Below are positions 17,420-26,033 of a DNA stretch of 61,451 bases, piece after piece (position 1 is the stretch's first letter; every line of letters begins with the position of its first letter). The position numbers and the translations under genes were made by a program. Source of the stretch: Vreelandella aquamarina (GTDB lineage Bacteria; Pseudomonadota; Gammaproteobacteria; Pseudomonadales; Halomonadaceae); the NCBI RefSeq assembly GCF_020075495.1, contig NZ_JABYQT010000015.1, positions 1 through 61,451 of the forward strand, read 5' to 3'. A model generated the notes under the pieces. The model was not told where the DNA came from. It was given only the letters and a program-made list of their open reading frames with translations, and did no database searches.

Positions 17420-18541
17420 TTACTGACGCTGTACGATGACGCTGCCGGCGCTGTAGCCTGCCCCGAACGAGCAGATGACACCGATATCGCCCTTCTTGAG
17501 CCCGCTGCGATGCAAATGAAAAGCAATGATGGAACCCGCTGAACTGGTGTTGGCGTAGCGGTCGAGAATGATCGGCGCCTGTTCCTCACTGGGCTCGAAA
17601 CCCAGCACTTTACGCGCGATAAGGTCATTCATGTGGCGATTGGCCTGATGCAGCCACATGGTCTTGAGATCGTCCCCCGACAGCTCGAGCGATGCCAGAT
17701 GTTCGGAAATAAGCTGCGCCACCATAGGGCACACTTCCCGGAACACCCGGCGCCCCTCCTGTACGAACAGCTTGTCCAGCGCCAGCGGGTCGCTGTCTGT
17801 GACGCGGTTCAGGAAACCGGCGTTATTGCGAATCGCGTTGGAAAATTGGGTCACCAGGCGCGTGCCAAGAATCGCAAACCGCTCCTTGGCAACCGCGTCG
17901 GCGCTGTTTTCCAATACTACCGCCGTACAAGCATCGCCGAAAATAAAGTGGCTGTCACGGTCTTGAAAGTTTAAATGCGCCGAACATATTTCAGGATTGA
18001 TCACCAACGCACGCTTGATACGTCCAGACACGATGGCGCTGGTCGCGGCGTCGATCGCAAAGGTGGCAGAACTGCAAGCCACGTTCATGTCAAATCCGTA
18101 ACCGCTGGTGCCCAGCGCCTGCTGCACTTCGACCGCAACTGCCGGATAGGCACGCTCGAGATTTGAGCAGGCCACGATGACAAGGTCGATATCCTGTGCT
18201 GCCACGCGGGCATTTTCCAGCGCCTGGCGGGCAGCACTGACCGCCATTTCACACTGAATGGAAGGCTCGTCATTGGCGCGCTGGGGCAGTCGCGGGCGCA
18301 GCCGCTCAGGGTCAAGAATCCCTGCGGCATCCAGCACGTAGCGACTCTTGATGCCAGAGGCCTTTTCAATGAACTCGCTACTCGAGTGGGCCAATGGCTC
18401 GCGTTCACCGCGAGCAATTTCATCGCCATGGCGAGCATTTTCACTATCCACCCACGTGTTGAATGCACTGACCAGCGCTGCGTTGTCAATGGCGTGTTCC
18501 GGCGTATAAAGCCCCGTGCCGGTAATCACCGCTTCATTCAT
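17420..18541 (-). CDS. beta-ketoacyl-ACP synthase III-like protein
   Basis: 373-residue thiolase-fold enzyme with the KAS III triad: Cys156 (NVACSSATF), His298 (LHQANRHM) and Asn331 (YANTSSAGS). It is about 50 residues longer than housekeeping FabH; the extra sequence lies in the first 95 residues (a charged insert around DSENARHGDEIARGERE). This long form is common in Pseudomonas and relatives and may condense acyl-CoA with malonyl-ACP, shunting beta-oxidation products into lipid synthesis; that role is inference. ATG 18541 has AAAGGAG. It precedes mlaA by 30 bases, so the two may form a lipid-related operon. Confidence 0.85.
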   Translation of the reverse strand: MNEAVITGTGLYTPEHAIDNAALVSAFNTWVDSENARHGDEIARGEREPLAHSSSEFIEKASGIKSRYVLDAAGILDPERLRPRLPQRANDEPSIQCEMAVSAARQALENARVAAQDIDLVIVACSNLERAYPAVAVEVQQALGTSGYGFDMNVACSSATFAIDAATSAIVSGRIKRALVINPEICSAHLNFQDRDSHFIFGDACTAVVLENSADAVAKERFAILGTRLVTQFSNAIRNNAGFLNRVTDSDPLALDKLFVQEGRRVFREVCPMVAQLISEHLASLELSGDDLKTMWLHQANRHMNDLIARKVLGFEPSEEQAPIILDRYANTSSAGSIIAFHLHRSGLKKGDIGVICSFGAGYSAGSVIVQRQ

Positions 18542-18654
18542 GCCTATCTCCTTTCAGCGTCTTGCCATTGGTTATTCGCTCTCAGGCCAGTCAAGGCCCT
18601 GGCTCACGCTTATGATGACTGTGTGCTTTATCCGCGCCGTTTTCCAGTGGCGGT

Positions 18655-21600
18655 CTAAACGCTAATTATCTCTTGCCAACGTTTTTCCAGCCGCTTGGTC
18701 GACACCGGTGCAAGCGTACCGAGCTGCTGGGCAAACAGCGATACCCGAAGCTCCTGCAGCCACCATCCGAACTCGACAAGTGTCGGGTCTTCCACACGCC
18801 CGCGGCGTTCGCTTTTGCGCCGCGCATCAAAGCGTGCTTCCAGCGCTTGCACCTCGTGCATCATCATCTGATCACGTCCGCGCTCACGCGCGGCCTTTTC
18901 CAGGCGAATGAGCGCCGCTTCCGTATAGCGAGGATACTCCGTGAGCCAGCTTCCCGCATCGCGAATGAAGCCAGGATAGACCAGGCGCTGCATCTGCGCG
19001 CTGATATCGCTGTAGGCAAGTGCCAGCGCAAAATTGAGCTTGCCCTTGAGTACCTTGCTGACCGCCAGATGGCCTTTCAGCGCTGCCTCCACCTGACTTA
19101 AAAGTGTGGTGGCATGCGCTACCAGCTCACCCTTGGTGGCCTCGAGCCGTGCGGTCAGCTCGGCAGAGGAACGGGGCAGCGGCTGCTGTGCGACCACCTG
19201 GGTAAAGACCGCCAGCAGCAGGTCGTCCACCAGCTCCTGCTTGCCACCCACCTTGGCAAACAGCAGCGCACATGTCTCGACCCCGGGCAAACGCTTGATA
19301 AGCTTCACCTGATCGGCCTGCCGGGAAATTGCCAGGCGAGCTACCCCTTCCTGATGGGCCGCCTGTGCTTTCGCCGGATGATCGAACAGCGCCACCTTGA
19401 ACTCGCTGGCCTCGGCCACCAGAGCCGGATAAGCCTCGACCCGAATCCCCGCCTGGGTGGTCACGCGGGACTCCGGCAGCGGCTCCTCGGGTAGCCCGGC
19501 AAGCGCGGGCGCCTGACTTGCCTGCTCTGCCAGCGCCTGAGCACCGGCACTGGCAGCCGCTTCAAAGCGGCGCTCCAGTGCCCGCACATCGCGCCCCTGA
19601 CCCAGCAGCTTGCCCGCGTGATCGACCACTCGAACGTTCATGATCAGGTGAGGCTCGAGCAGATCCAGCCGCCAGTCATCGGCATGTACTCGTGTACCGG
19701 TGCGTCGGCGTATGAATTCGCCCAGCGCCTCGGTCAGCGGGCGCTGATCCGGCACCAGCGTTTCCAGCGCGGCGTCCACCCAGTCTGGAATAGGCACTAC
19801 CTGGCGGCGGATGCTCTTGGGCAGCGACTTGAGCAGTGCAATGCACTTTTCGCGCAGAAGCCCGGGCACCAGCCACTCCAGCGCATGTATCGGCAACTGT
19901 GGCAGCATGGCCGCCGGCACGGTCAGCGTCACGCCATCGTCTTCGGCGTTGGGCTCGAAATGATAGCTGACCGGGTAGGTCACGCCAGCCAGGGTCAGAT
20001 GATCGGGATACTGCGCCTGGGTAACGTCAGCAGCGTCGCGAGCCTTTAGCGCTTCAATGTCAAAGTGAAGAAGCGTCGGCGTCTGGCGCTCGGCCTGCTT
20101 GCGCCAGTGCTCGAACCCCTTGCCGTTGACGATCTCATGGGGTATGCGCTCGTCGTAGAAGGCAAACAGGGTCTCTTCATCGACCAGAATGTCGCGTCGC
20201 CGGGCGCGGTCTTCGAGCGCTTCGACTTCCTCTACCAGGGCGCGGTTATGGGCAAAGAACGCGCCCTTGGTAGTGAATTCACCTTCCACCAACGCCCGGC
20301 GAATGAACAGCTCACGAGACTCCATCGGAGCAATTGGCCCGTAGTGTACACGTCGACGCGCAACTATCGGCAGGCCGAACAGCGTGACCTGCTCAAAGGC
20401 AACGACCTGGGCGCGCTTTTGCTCCCAATGGGGCTCGCTGTAACTGCGTTTTACCAGGTGCTCTGCCTGGGGCTCGATCCACTGCGGATCGATCTTGGCC
20501 ACGGTGCGTGCAAATAGCTTGGTAGTTTCAATCAGCTCGAACGCCATGACCCACTTGGGGGATTTCTTGGCAAGCCCCGAGCCTGGATGAATCATGAACT
20601 TGCGGTTGCGTGCGCCAAGGTACTCGCGATTTTCCAGCAGTGTTCCGAGATTGGAGAGCAGTCCCGAAAGCAGCGCCTGGTGAAGCTTGCCGGACGTCTT
20701 GCGCCGCGCTTGACGCGCCAGCTCCTCGCTCTGCTCGTCATCCTTGGGCAGTGGTGCGGGCACTTCTATGTCCATGTCGCGCAGCAATTGACGCAGTTGA
20801 CGGAACGTATCGTGCCACTCGCGCATGCGCAGGTAATTGATATAGTGCTCACGGCACCAGCGACGTAGCTGGTTGCCGGAGAGCGCTTCGCGAGCGTTTT
20901 CGATGCCGTGCCACAGGTTCAGCAGGGCCACAAAATCCGAATCCGGATCGTGCCATCGCTGATGCGCCTGATCGGCGGCCTGACGCTTGTCCGCCGGGCG
21001 CTCGCGCGGGTCCTGTATGGCCAGCGCAGAGACCACCACCAGCACATCGCGCAGGCTGCCACGCTCGGCACCTGCGAGCACCATGCGCGCCAGGCGCGGA
21101 TCAATGGGCAGCTTGGCAAGCTTGCGCCCAAGCGGGCTGAGGCGCTGCTTGTCATCCACTGCGCCCAGCTCGAACAGCAGCCGGAAGCCATCCTTTACAA
21201 AGCGGCTGTCCGGCGGGTCGACAAACGGGAACGCTTCGATGTCGCCAAGCTTGAGCGCCAGCATGGAAAGAATGACTGACGCAAGGTTCGTGCGCTGAAT
21301 TTCCGGATCGGTGAACGCCGGACGAGAGAGAAAATCCTCTTCATCATAAAGGCGAATACATACACCGTCGGCAACCCGCCCGCAGCGACCCTTGCGCTGG
21401 TTGGCGCTGGCCTGGCTCACCGGTTCGATGGGCAGGCGCTGGATCTTGGCGCGATAGCTGTAGCGACTGATGCGCACCAGCCCCGGGTCGATCACGTAGC
21501 GAATGCCGGGCACCGTCAGCGAGGTTTCTGCCACGTTGGTGGCCAATACGATCCGCCGCCCACGATGAGAGGAGAATACCCGGTTCTGCTCCTCGTTGGA

Positions 21601-22659
21601 GAGGCGCGCATAGAGCGGCAGAATTTCCGTGCCCTTCAAGTCGGCCCGGCGCAGGGTATCCGCCGTTTCGCGAATTTCACGCTCGCCGGGCAGAAACACG
21701 AGCACGTCGCGCGGGCCGTGCAGCCAGCCCTTTTCACGTTCGATGGCTTCGATTTCATGCACCGCGTGCAGAATACCCTCCTGCAGCGTGCGATCCTCCT
21801 CGTCCTCTTCACCGCGTGCCAGTGGGCGATAGTGAACATCCACCGGGTAGGTACGCCCTGATACTTCCACCACCGGGGCGGGCGTTTCAGGCGTTCCGAA
21901 ATGGGCAGCAAAGCGCTCTACATCGATGGTGGCCGAAGTGATGATGACTTTCAGATCCGGCCGTCGAGGCAACAATCGCTTGAGATAGCCAAGCAGGAAA
22001 TCGATGTTCAGGCTGCGCTCGTGGGCCTCATCGATGATCAGGGTGTCGTAGCGCAGCAGCAAGGGGTCATGCTGGGTCTCGGCCAGCAGGATACCATCGG
22101 TCATCAGCTTGACCAGCGTGGTGGGGCTGCTTTGATCGGTAAAGCGCACCTGATACCCCACCTGCTCACCCAGCGGCACGTCGAGCTCTTCTGCCAGGCG
22201 CGTGGCTACGCTGCGCGCCGCCAGGCGCCGCGGCTGAGTGTGGCCGACCAGCCCCTTGCGCCCACGGCCCAGCTCCAGGCACATCTTGGGCAGCTGGGTG
22301 GTCTTGCCCGAGCCGGTCTCGCCAGCTACCACGACCACCTGATGGTCACGAATGGCAGCCAGGATGTCATCACGGCGCTCCACCACCGGCAGTTCATGAG
22401 GATAATTGAGCGCGACCTTCAACGCTTCACGCTGGCTGAACACCTGTTGGGCCCGCTGAATCTCACGCTGCACCTCGTCGAGACCACGATCGACGGGCTT
22501 TGTGTCGCGCACGCGCCGCGCAAGCCCCGCCAGGCGCCGCTCAAGCCTTTGGGCATCGCGTAGCATGACGTTGCCCAGGGCTTTTTCAAGCTCGGCCAGG
22601 CGCTGGTGGTCATTGAGGTCAGAAGGCGTATCAGGGATCACGTTAGGCTCGGTTTCCAT
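18655..22659 (-). CDS. hrpA: ATP-dependent RNA helicase HrpA
   Basis: DEAH-box helicase of 1334 residues, close to the 1300 of E. coli HrpA. Walker A GETGSGKT is at 113-120 and DEAH at 210-213, followed by SAT (VIITSATID) and the C-terminal motif QRKGRCGR. After the helicase core and HA2 domain comes the long HrpA-specific C-terminal region. HrpA is linked in E. coli to rescue of stalled ribosomes and mRNA processing. A perfect -10 hexamer (TATAAT, 22747-22742 on minus) lies 83 bases upstream. Its 5' leader contains the stem-loop that follows fadD. Confidence 0.95.
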   Translation of the reverse strand: METEPNVIPDTPSDLNDHQRLAELEKALGNVMLRDAQRLERRLAGLARRVRDTKPVDRGLDEVQREIQRAQQVFSQREALKVALNYPHELPVVERRDDILAAIRDHQVVVVAGETGSGKTTQLPKMCLELGRGRKGLVGHTQPRRLAARSVATRLAEELDVPLGEQVGYQVRFTDQSSPTTLVKLMTDGILLAETQHDPLLLRYDTLIIDEAHERSLNIDFLLGYLKRLLPRRPDLKVIITSATIDVERFAAHFGTPETPAPVVEVSGRTYPVDVHYRPLARGEEDEEDRTLQEGILHAVHEIEAIEREKGWLHGPRDVLVFLPGEREIRETADTLRRADLKGTEILPLYARLSNEEQNRVFSSHRGRRIVLATNVAETSLTVPGIRYVIDPGLVRISRYSYRAKIQRLPIEPVSQASANQRKGRCGRVADGVCIRLYDEEDFLSRPAFTDPEIQRTNLASVILSMLALKLGDIEAFPFVDPPDSRFVKDGFRLLFELGAVDDKQRLSPLGRKLAKLPIDPRLARMVLAGAERGSLRDVLVVVSALAIQDPRERPADKRQAADQAHQRWHDPDSDFVALLNLWHGIENAREALSGNQLRRWCREHYINYLRMREWHDTFRQLRQLLRDMDIEVPAPLPKDDEQSEELARQARRKTSGKLHQALLSGLLSNLGTLLENREYLGARNRKFMIHPGSGLAKKSPKWVMAFELIETTKLFARTVAKIDPQWIEPQAEHLVKRSYSEPHWEQKRAQVVAFEQVTLFGLPIVARRRVHYGPIAPMESRELFIRRALVEGEFTTKGAFFAHNRALVEEVEALEDRARRRDILVDEETLFAFYDERIPHEIVNGKGFEHWRKQAERQTPTLLHFDIEALKARDAADVTQAQYPDHLTLAGVTYPVSYHFEPNAEDDGVTLTVPAAMLPQLPIHALEWLVPGLLREKCIALLKSLPKSIRRQVVPIPDWVDAALETLVPDQRPLTEALGEFIRRRTGTRVHADDWRLDLLEPHLIMNVRVVDHAGKLLGQGRDVRALERRFEAAASAGAQALAEQASQAPALAGLPEEPLPESRVTTQAGIRVEAYPALVAEASEFKVALFDHPAKAQAAHQEGVARLAISRQADQVKLIKRLPGVETCALLFAKVGGKQELVDDLLLAVFTQVVAQQPLPRSSAELTARLEATKGELVAHATTLLSQVEAALKGHLAVSKVLKGKLNFALALAYSDISAQMQRLVYPGFIRDAGSWLTEYPRYTEAALIRLEKAARERGRDQMMMHEVQALEARFDARRKSERRGRVEDPTLVEFGWWLQELRVSLFAQQLGTLAPVSTKRLEKRWQEIISV

Positions 22660-22714
22660 TCGTCATGTAAAAGCGGGGGGATGCGCGTCGCTTGACGGCA
22701 GAGCCCATCAACAG

Positions 22715-22739
22715 TCGGCCCGCTGACAAAGCGGGCCGA
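22715..22739 (-). terminator. GC-rich stem-loop after fadD (no U-tract)
   Basis: TCGGCCCGCT (22715-22724) pairs perfectly with AGCGGGCCGA (22730-22739) around a 5-base loop. It follows fadD on the minus strand but sits just downstream of the probable hrpA -10 hexamer, so it would be part of the hrpA leader. No T-run follows. Confidence 0.5.
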
Positions 22740-22741
22740 AT

Positions 22742-22747
22742 ATTATA
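22742..22747 (-). promoter_or_regulatory. -10 element of the hrpA promoter
   Basis: TATAAT on the minus strand, 83 bases from the hrpA ATG. No good -35 hexamer stands 16 to 18 bases upstream, so the call rests on the perfect -10 hexamer alone. Confidence 0.45.
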
Positions 22748-22787
22748 ACGCTTTCCTTGACGCGACGCCTAACCAGCGGCAAGTTCG

Positions 22788-24473
22788 CTAGCCATTGGCA
22801 TTGGTCGGTTCAGGTTTTTTCTCATCGCGCAGTTCCCGGCGCAACACCTTGCCCACATTGGTCTTGGGCAGTTCATCACGAAACTCGATGTACCTGGGCA
22901 CCTTGTAGCCGGTCAACTCCTTCTTGCACCAGGCACGCAGCGTTTCGGCGTCGAGCTGGCTGTTCTTCGAAACCACGAACAGCTTGATGACTTCACCGGC
23001 GTCATCATCCGGCACGCCCACCACTGCCGCCTCGATGACGTCCGGATGCGCAGCGACCACGTCCTCCACCTCATTGGGGTAGACGTTGAAACCGGACACC
23101 AGAATCATGTCTTTCTTGCGATCGACAATACGGATATAGCCATCGTCCTGCAGCACGGCAATATCGCCGGTGTGAAACCAGCCATCCCCATCGATGGAGT
23201 TGCGGGTTTCATCGTCACGCTGCCAGTAGCCTTTCATCACTTGAGGCCCCTGCACACACAGCTCGCCCGGCTCTCCCATCGCGACATCGTTGCCATCGGC
23301 GTCGACTACCTTGACCGCCGTGCCCGCTACGGGCTTGCCGATCGTGCCCAACTGAATGGCATCGGTGGGGTTGAAGCTTACAATAGGCGACGTCTCCGTC
23401 AGGCCATACCCTTCGGCGATGGGGCATCCGGTGGTCTCTTCCCAGCGCTGGGCAGCCGCCTTGGTCAAGGCCATGCCGCCGGAAATGGTCAGCTTGAGAT
23501 GGGAAAAATCCAGTTGCTTGAAGTCATCGCGATTGCACAATGCGTTGAACAGCGTGTTGAGGCCGATAAAGGCGGTGAACTTGACCTTCTTGAGTTCCTT
23601 GACGAAACCATCCAGATCCCGCGGGTTGGTGATCAGCAGTGAATGGTTGCCGGACTCCATCAAGAACAGGCAGTTAACCGTAAACGTATAGATGTGATAA
23701 ACCGGCAGCGGTGCAATCACGACCTCTTCACCGTGCCTCAGGTGCGCGCCGATCGCGGTACGCGCCTGAAGCATATTGGCAATCAGGTTGCAGTGGGTCA
23801 GCATCGCTCCCTTGGGCATGCCGGTGGTGCCGCCGGTGTACTGCAGCGCGGCCAGATCGTCCTGACCACGGCTGACGTCGGTATGGTTCAGCGAAGCGCC
23901 CTTTTTCATGACGTCGACAAAACGCACCGAGCCCGGAAGCGAATAGGCAGGCACCATCTTTTTCACGTGCTTGACGACTGCATTGATCAACCAGCGCTTG
24001 GGCAGGCCATGAAGGTCACCCAGCTCGGTCACCAGCACATGCTGAATATCGGTCTTGCCCAGCACGTTTTCGAGCTTCTTGGCCATGTTGGCCAGAATCA
24101 GCACTGCCTTGGTGCCGGAATCCTTGAACTGGTGCGTCATCTCACGCTCGGTGTAGAGCGGGTTGGTGTTCACGACCACAAGCCCCGCGCGCAGTGCGCC
24201 AAAGACGGCAACCGGAAACTGCAAGACGTTGGGAAGCTGAATGGCAATGCGATCCCCCGGCTCGAGATCGGTTTCATGCTGAAGCCAGGCGGCGAAATCC
24301 GCCGACAGACGATCCAGCTCGCCAAAGGTGAGGGTCTTGCCCATGCAGCTGAAAGCGGGCTTGTCTCTGTAGCGATTGACGGCAGCGTGAAAAACGTCTG
24401 TGACCGAATCGTACTGGTCCAGCCCTTCAAGCGCCGGGCCGCGTAAAATTGAAGCTCTGGCGTGTTCGCTCAT
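22788..24473 (-). CDS. fadD: long-chain-fatty-acid-CoA ligase FadD
   Basis: 561-residue adenylate-forming enzyme that activates imported long-chain fatty acids at the inner membrane. It has the ATP motif YTGGTTGMPKGA, the YGLTETSP motif, the hinge GWFHTGDIAV and VDRKKDMILVSGFNVYPNEVE, typical of FadD. ATG 24473 is preferred over a TTG two codons upstream because GGAG is seven bases before it. A PsrA-type dyad is 104 bases upstream. It is monocistronic, with a stem-loop between it and hrpA. Confidence 0.94.
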   Translation of the reverse strand: MSEHARASILRGPALEGLDQYDSVTDVFHAAVNRYRDKPAFSCMGKTLTFGELDRLSADFAAWLQHETDLEPGDRIAIQLPNVLQFPVAVFGALRAGLVVVNTNPLYTEREMTHQFKDSGTKAVLILANMAKKLENVLGKTDIQHVLVTELGDLHGLPKRWLINAVVKHVKKMVPAYSLPGSVRFVDVMKKGASLNHTDVSRGQDDLAALQYTGGTTGMPKGAMLTHCNLIANMLQARTAIGAHLRHGEEVVIAPLPVYHIYTFTVNCLFLMESGNHSLLITNPRDLDGFVKELKKVKFTAFIGLNTLFNALCNRDDFKQLDFSHLKLTISGGMALTKAAAQRWEETTGCPIAEGYGLTETSPIVSFNPTDAIQLGTIGKPVAGTAVKVVDADGNDVAMGEPGELCVQGPQVMKGYWQRDDETRNSIDGDGWFHTGDIAVLQDDGYIRIVDRKKDMILVSGFNVYPNEVEDVVAAHPDVIEAAVVGVPDDDAGEVIKLFVVSKNSQLDAETLRAWCKKELTGYKVPRYIEFRDELPKTNVGKVLRRELRDEKKPEPTNANG

Positions 24474-24576
24474 GGGCAATCTCCGCTATCCATGTCGATG
24501 ATGTTACCGACCTTGTTATTGTCGCGAGGCAAGGAAGCCACCGTATACGATGCGCGGCATAGTGTAAAACGATCGC

Positions 24577-24594
24577 TTGAAACTTGCGTTTCAA
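24577..24594 (-). promoter_or_regulatory. PsrA-type operator upstream of fadD
   Basis: TTGAAAC-TTGC-GTTTCAA is a perfect 7-base inverted repeat whose core GAAAC-N4-GTTTC fits the PsrA consensus. It has the same architecture as the site at 2470-2489 in front of the acyl-CoA dehydrogenase. Its place relative to the fadD start site is unclear because no strong promoter hexamers were found there. Confidence 0.65.
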
Positions 24595-24686
24595 CTTTAG
24601 ACCATAACCCGTAGCGCCCATCAAGGTCAGCCACGTAACGGGGGTTTCTCCTACTCGTGCTTTCTCCTATTTGCGCTTTCTTCTAC

Positions 24687-25490
24687 TTAATAATGTAGCG
24701 ACTCCTGGCCTGATGGACAGTAGCGAGCCTGAATTTCTCCGTTGCGCCAGACCAGAAGCTCACCGGGCACCATCCGCTGCCACGCTTCATTATGAGTCAG
24801 GGGTTCGGTGGCAATGACCGATACCACGTCGTCAGGCGTCGTATGTTCTGCGAAGTTGACCGTGATTTCCGCATCGGAAAGCTCGGCATCGCCAAACGGG
24901 GCCCGGCGAGTGATGTGAGCCAGCTTGGTTGAGCAGTAGGTATAAAGGTACTGTCCATCGGACAGCAACAGGTTGAACACACCCAGCCCGCGCAGCTCTT
25001 CACACAGCCCATGAAGCGTGGCCCATAGGGCGCTCGAGGAATCCGGCGCGACAGGAAACGCCTGTCGCAACGCGCCCATCAGCCAGCAAAAGGCGTGCTC
25101 ACTGTCGGTGCTGCCTACCGGTGTATACATTTCAAGCGGCAGCTGCTCCCAACCGCTCAGTTGGCCATTGTGAGCATAGCACCAGGGGCGCCCCCACATT
25201 TCACGGGTGAAAGGGTGGGTATTGGCCAAGCGTACGCCACCCACGTTTGCCTGACGGATATGACTGATCACGATGTGGGACTTGATCGGATAGTCGCATA
25301 TCAGCCGAGCGATAGGAGAATCCACCGAGGGGTGTGGATCGCGGAATTCGCGATAGCCGCCCTCTTCGTAAAAGGCGATTCCCCAGCCATCGCGGTGCGG
25401 CCCGGTGCCGCCGCCGCGATGCAGAAAGCCCGAGAAGCTGAAACAGATATCGGTGGGAACATTGGCGCTCATGCCCAGCAGTTCACACAT
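24687..25490 (-). CDS. class II glutamine amidotransferase, YafJ-like
   Basis: 267 residues. The mature N-terminus MCELLGMSANVPTDICFSF puts the catalytic nucleophile at Cys2, as Ntn glutamine amidotransferases require; this fixes the start at ATG 25490, which has AGGGAG. Other conserved parts are GPHRDGWGIAFYEEGG, SHIRQANVG and THPFTREMWG-RPWCYAHNGQL. It has only the glutaminase half and no synthase domain, so its ammonia acceptor is unknown, as for E. coli YafJ. The start region has been duplicated in tandem just upstream. An in-frame extension to 25655 would bury Cys2 and is rejected. Confidence 0.88.
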   Translation of the reverse strand: MCELLGMSANVPTDICFSFSGFLHRGGGTGPHRDGWGIAFYEEGGYREFRDPHPSVDSPIARLICDYPIKSHIVISHIRQANVGGVRLANTHPFTREMWGRPWCYAHNGQLSGWEQLPLEMYTPVGSTDSEHAFCWLMGALRQAFPVAPDSSSALWATLHGLCEELRGLGVFNLLLSDGQYLYTYCSTKLAHITRRAPFGDAELSDAEITVNFAEHTTPDDVVSVIATEPLTHNEAWQRMVPGELLVWRNGEIQARYCPSGQESLHY

Positions 25491-25526
25491 GCATAGCTCC
25501 CTTTTCACACATGCATAGCTCTCTTT
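25483..25526. repeat. 22-base tandem duplication of the amidotransferase start region
   Basis: Two adjacent 22-base units share TCACACATGCATAGCTC (25483-25499 and 25505-25521) and differ at one or two positions outside it. Each copy holds a start codon and a purine-rich ribosome site on the minus strand. Because 22 is not a multiple of three, the upstream start (ATG 25512) is out of frame with the gene and opens a 9-codon reading frame ending at a TGA that overlaps the true start. Confidence 0.85.
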
Positions 25527-25545
25527 CTTGCCCCGGCGGCTAGCA

Positions 25546-25971
25546 TCAGCCAAGAACCGGTTCGCGGCGACGTGTCGGCTGCGGGTCTTCGTCCACCTGC
25601 TTGACCCGTTTTGCTGGCGGCACATCTGTCGGCCGGCGCCACCACCACAGCGCAATACCGATCATTACCCCCACCGCAATACCCACGACCAGACAAAGCA
25701 GGCTGGTGCGCAGAGCATTGGTGTCATGCTCGAAGAAACCGACGGCGGCCACCATCGCGGCGGGCGCCCACCCGGTATAGAATTCACCCTCTTCTATCAA
25801 GGGCAAGCGGAACATGGCAGGCGCCCACATGGCCCCGGCGACTCCCCAGGTCACCACCAGACGCGGCAGGCGCGGCAGGAAAGCCAGTGCCAGATAGACC
25901 GCGGCCAGGACCAGCAATGAAATACCGTAATAGCTAAGCCACAGCAGTGACATTGAATTTTCAAACAGCAT
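25546..25971 (-). CDS. small integral membrane protein of unknown function
   Basis: 141 residues. Hydrophobic segments lie near residues 8-28 (LLWLSYYGISLLVLAAVYLA), about 40-55, a weak one around 70-80, and about 92-110 (LLCLVVGIAVGVMIGIALWWW), giving three or four membrane passes. A short basic and proline-rich cytoplasmic tail follows. ATG 25971 has AGAGGT upstream; an ATG four codons earlier lacks one. It is divergent from oligopeptidase B and just upstream of the amidotransferase on the same strand. I do not recognise the family. The composition resembles MFS-like or YggT-sized membrane subunits only in a general way. Confidence 0.72.
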   Translation of the reverse strand: MLFENSMSLLWLSYYGISLLVLAAVYLALAFLPRLPRLVVTWGVAGAMWAPAMFRLPLIEEGEFYTGWAPAAMVAAVGFFEHDTNALRTSLLCLVVGIAVGVMIGIALWWWRRPTDVPPAKRVKQVDEDPQPTRRREPVLG

Positions 25972-26033
25972 AATACCTCTCATGTGGGTGCATGCACCCG
26001 ACGTTGATTTCCCGTTATGGTACCTGTCAATCT

